Shown here piece by piece: positions 35,948-37,304 of a DNA stretch of 37,304 nucleotides. Source of the DNA: Sphingomonas bacterium (lineage in GTDB: Bacteria > Pseudomonadota > Alphaproteobacteria > Sphingomonadales > Sphingomonadaceae); the NCBI RefSeq assembly GCF_903642285.1, contig NZ_CAHJWJ010000029.1, forward strand, positions 1 through 37,304, written 5' to 3'. The notes beneath the pieces were generated by a model, which saw nothing but the letters and a program-made list of their open reading frames with translations, was not told the origin of the DNA and did not search any database. The stretch's first letter is position 1. Every line of letters starts with the position of its first letter. The translations under genes were made by a program, and so were the position numbers.

Positions 35948-36724
35948 TCAGACGCGCGGGGCAGTCGTCGCACCGACCGGCTTGGCGGCGACCGGCGCGG
36001 GCTTGGCGACCGCCATCGACGGACGAACAGCGCCGTCCGATGCCAGGAAGCCGAGCACGTCGTTCGAGAAGGCCGACAGGTCCTCCGCGATCGACTTGTT
36101 GCGACGCTGCAGCCAATTGTACGCCAGCACCGCGGGCACCGCGACGACGAGGCCGAGCGCGGTCATGATGAGCGCCTCGCCGACCGGACCGGCGACCTGG
36201 TCGATCGAGCCCGAACCCGACGCACCGATCTTCACGAGCGCGCGGTAGATGCCGATCACGGTGCCGAACAGGCCGATGAACGGCGCGACCGAGCCGACCG
36301 TCGCGAGGAAGGCAAGACCGCCGCCGAGCTTCGAATTGATCGCGCCCTCCGAACGGGCAAGCGAATTGTGCAGCCAGTCATGTGCCTCGACCGGATCGGT
36401 CAGCTTCGCGTGCTGGTCCTGTGCGGCCAGGCCGTCGTCGACGATCTGCTTGTAGGCCGAGTTCTTGTCGAGCTTGGCCGAGCCTTCGCGAAGCGAATTC
36501 GCCGACCAGAAGCCCTGACGGACGCGCTTGGCCTGGTTCATGATCTTCTGCTGCTCGAACAGTTTCGAGAACAGGATGTAGAACGATGCGATCGAGAAGA
36601 TGACGAGGATCGTGAAGACCGTCTGCGAGATCAGCCCGCCTTCCTTCAGCGACTGCTGGAGCCCGTATGGATTGTCACCCTTGGCGGCCGCGGTCCCGGC
36701 CGCAGCGAGAATGGTCGTGATCAT
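35948..36724 (-). CDS. exbB: ExbB (MotA/TolQ/ExbB proton channel) protein
   Basis: A 258-residue inner-membrane protein with three helices: one near residues 33-53 (VFTILVIFSIASFYILFSKL) and two in the C-terminal half (GLAFLATVGSVAPFIGLFGT and EALIMTALGLVVAVPAVLAY), the conserved MotA_ExbB core. ExbB pentamers form the proton-driven motor with ExbD and TonB. The N-terminus to about residue 25 is a short Ala-rich lead. The C-terminal tail (about 235-258) is Ala/Pro/Val-rich and not part of the family core. It follows tonB after 72 bases that contain a small hairpin. Confidence 0.95.
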   Translation of the reverse strand: MITTILAAAGTAAAKGDNPYGLQQSLKEGGLISQTVFTILVIFSIASFYILFSKLFEQQKIMNQAKRVRQGFWSANSLREGSAKLDKNSAYKQIVDDGLAAQDQHAKLTDPVEAHDWLHNSLARSEGAINSKLGGGLAFLATVGSVAPFIGLFGTVIGIYRALVKIGASGSGSIDQVAGPVGEALIMTALGLVVAVPAVLAYNWLQRRNKSIAEDLSAFSNDVLGFLASDGAVRPSMAVAKPAPVAAKPVGATTAPRV

Positions 36725-36772
36725 GGTCGGTAATTCCCTCTGAATGTTCGATGCTGGGTCATCTGAAAATGA

Positions 36773-36792
36773 AACGCTGAACCGGTAGCGTT
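36773..36792 (-). terminator. Weak hairpin between tonB and exbB
   Basis: AACGCT and AGCGTT form a 6-pair stem with an 8-base loop right after the tonB stop, and on the minus strand it is followed by TTCATTTTC. This could be a leaky terminator that lowers exbB-exbD relative to tonB, or just a chance stem. Confidence 0.35.
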
Positions 36793-36796
36793 CGGA

Positions 36797-37304
36797 TCAA
36801 CGGTCGGTCGGTATCTTCCATACCACACGCCTGCTCTGGGTCACCGCGATCGGATTGCCCCCGGAATCCGTCGCCGGGCTGTACCGGCCGCGGCGGCTGA
36901 GCGCCCGGCAGGCCGCGTTGTCGAGCGACGACGAGCCGCTGGACTGCGTGGTGTGGCACCCTTCGACCTTGCCCGCGGTGTTGATCGTCCACGCGATCAC
37001 GCTGACGCCCGCCTCGTTGGCGCGCAGCGCGTCGGGCGGATAGTCGTCGTTCGTGATCCACTGCGACGGATCGCCCTTCGCGCCCGCCGCCTTGCTGACG
37101 GTCGGCGGTGCCGGCGGGGCTGCCGGTGCCGGCGGGGCGGCCACGGGAACATACTGGATCGCCTTCGGCGGCGTCGGCACCGACTGGATGATGACCGGCG
37201 ACGGCACGGGTGCGCGCACGATCGGCGGCGGAACCACGACCGGCGGGGGCGTGAATTTCTGGTCGGGCGGCGGCGGCGGCGGCGGGACGTCCGGCGGCGG
37301 CGGC
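36797..37304 (-). CDS. tonB: Energy transducer TonB (3' part, start outside window)
   Basis: The C-terminal 168 or so residues are visible; the reading frame is open to the window edge. From the edge inward there is a long Pro-rich spacer, PPPPDVPPPPPPPDQKF and onward, rich in PxP repeats, that would span the periplasm. Then comes the TonB C-terminal domain (about the last 80 residues): YPPDALRANEAGVSVIAWTI, CxxxxSSGSSSLDNAACRAL and a closing RRVVWKIPTD. Two Cys in this domain may pair. The N-terminal membrane anchor is not in view. It leads the tonB-exbB-exbD-exbD operon on the minus strand. Confidence 0.93.
   Translation of the reverse strand, partial: PPPPDVPPPPPPPDQKFTPPPVVVPPPIVRAPVPSPVIIQSVPTPPKAIQYVPVAAPPAPAAPPAPPTVSKAAGAKGDPSQWITNDDYPPDALRANEAGVSVIAWTINTAGKVEGCHTTQSSGSSSLDNAACRALSRRGRYSPATDSGGNPIAVTQSRRVVWKIPTDR

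Overview
The window looks like a chromosomal segment of a GC-rich alphaproteobacterium, most probably a member of the Sphingomonadaceae (Sphingomonas or a close relative). This is inferred from gene families and codon style: strongly GC-biased third positions, TonB-centred outer-membrane transport with two ExbD paralogues, a non-catalytic dihydroorotase, and dispersed GC-rich intergenic palindromes. I could not run a database search, so the genus is a judgement from recall. I see no rRNA, tRNA, CRISPR array, insertion sequence or prophage.

Layout. Positions 1-5852 hold housekeeping genes: the 3' end of a dihydroorotase-like gene whose visible catalytic residues are replaced, a CPBP/Rce1-type membrane peptidase, a CinA-type MoCF domain protein (minus strand), then methionine aminopeptidase and purL. 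Positions 5879-7759 hold a secreted DUF2147 protein (minus) and an Nramp-family metal transporter. Positions 7879-20075 form a glycogen operon in the order glgP-glgB-glgC-glgA-pgm-glgX followed by a DctA-type dicarboxylate carrier. Five of its six junctions are 4-nt GTGA/ATGA stop-start overlaps; only glgB-glgC has a gap. A nested GC-rich palindrome lies in frame inside the 5' end of glgX.

Positions 20100-24889 (minus) hold a decayed GMC-oxidoreductase fragment downstream of a complete cyoABCD ubiquinol oxidase operon, which is also joined by ATGA overlaps. A truncated spermidine-synthase-like methyltransferase-fold gene precedes cyoA. Positions 24987-28120 (minus) hold a Crp/Fnr-type regulator followed by modA-modB-modC for molybdate uptake. 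Divergent from the regulator is an FMN-dependent lactate 2-monooxygenase-like enzyme (28242-29402). Next come a vitamin B12-receptor-like TonB-dependent receptor overlapping an acetyl-CoA synthetase gene by ATGA, and dCTP deaminase. A low-GC orphan membrane protein (34347-34745, minus) follows. The window ends with tonB-exbB-exbD-exbD (minus), with hairpins at two of the gene junctions and a clear intrinsic terminator after the last exbD.

How the genes work together. GlgC, GlgA and GlgB make glycogen from glucose-1-phosphate; GlgP and GlgX degrade it; Pgm links both to glucose-6-phosphate. DctA brings in C4-dicarboxylates and may tie carbon storage to organic-acid supply. Lactate monooxygenase (lactate to acetate) and Acs (acetate to acetyl-CoA) are near neighbours and could form a short lactate-to-acetyl-CoA route. 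The TonB-ExbB-ExbD complex would energise receptors such as the one at 29605. No wholly new multi-gene system is evident. The best leads are the palindrome embedded in glgX, the dctA and receptor-acs couplings, and the low-GC orphan gene.
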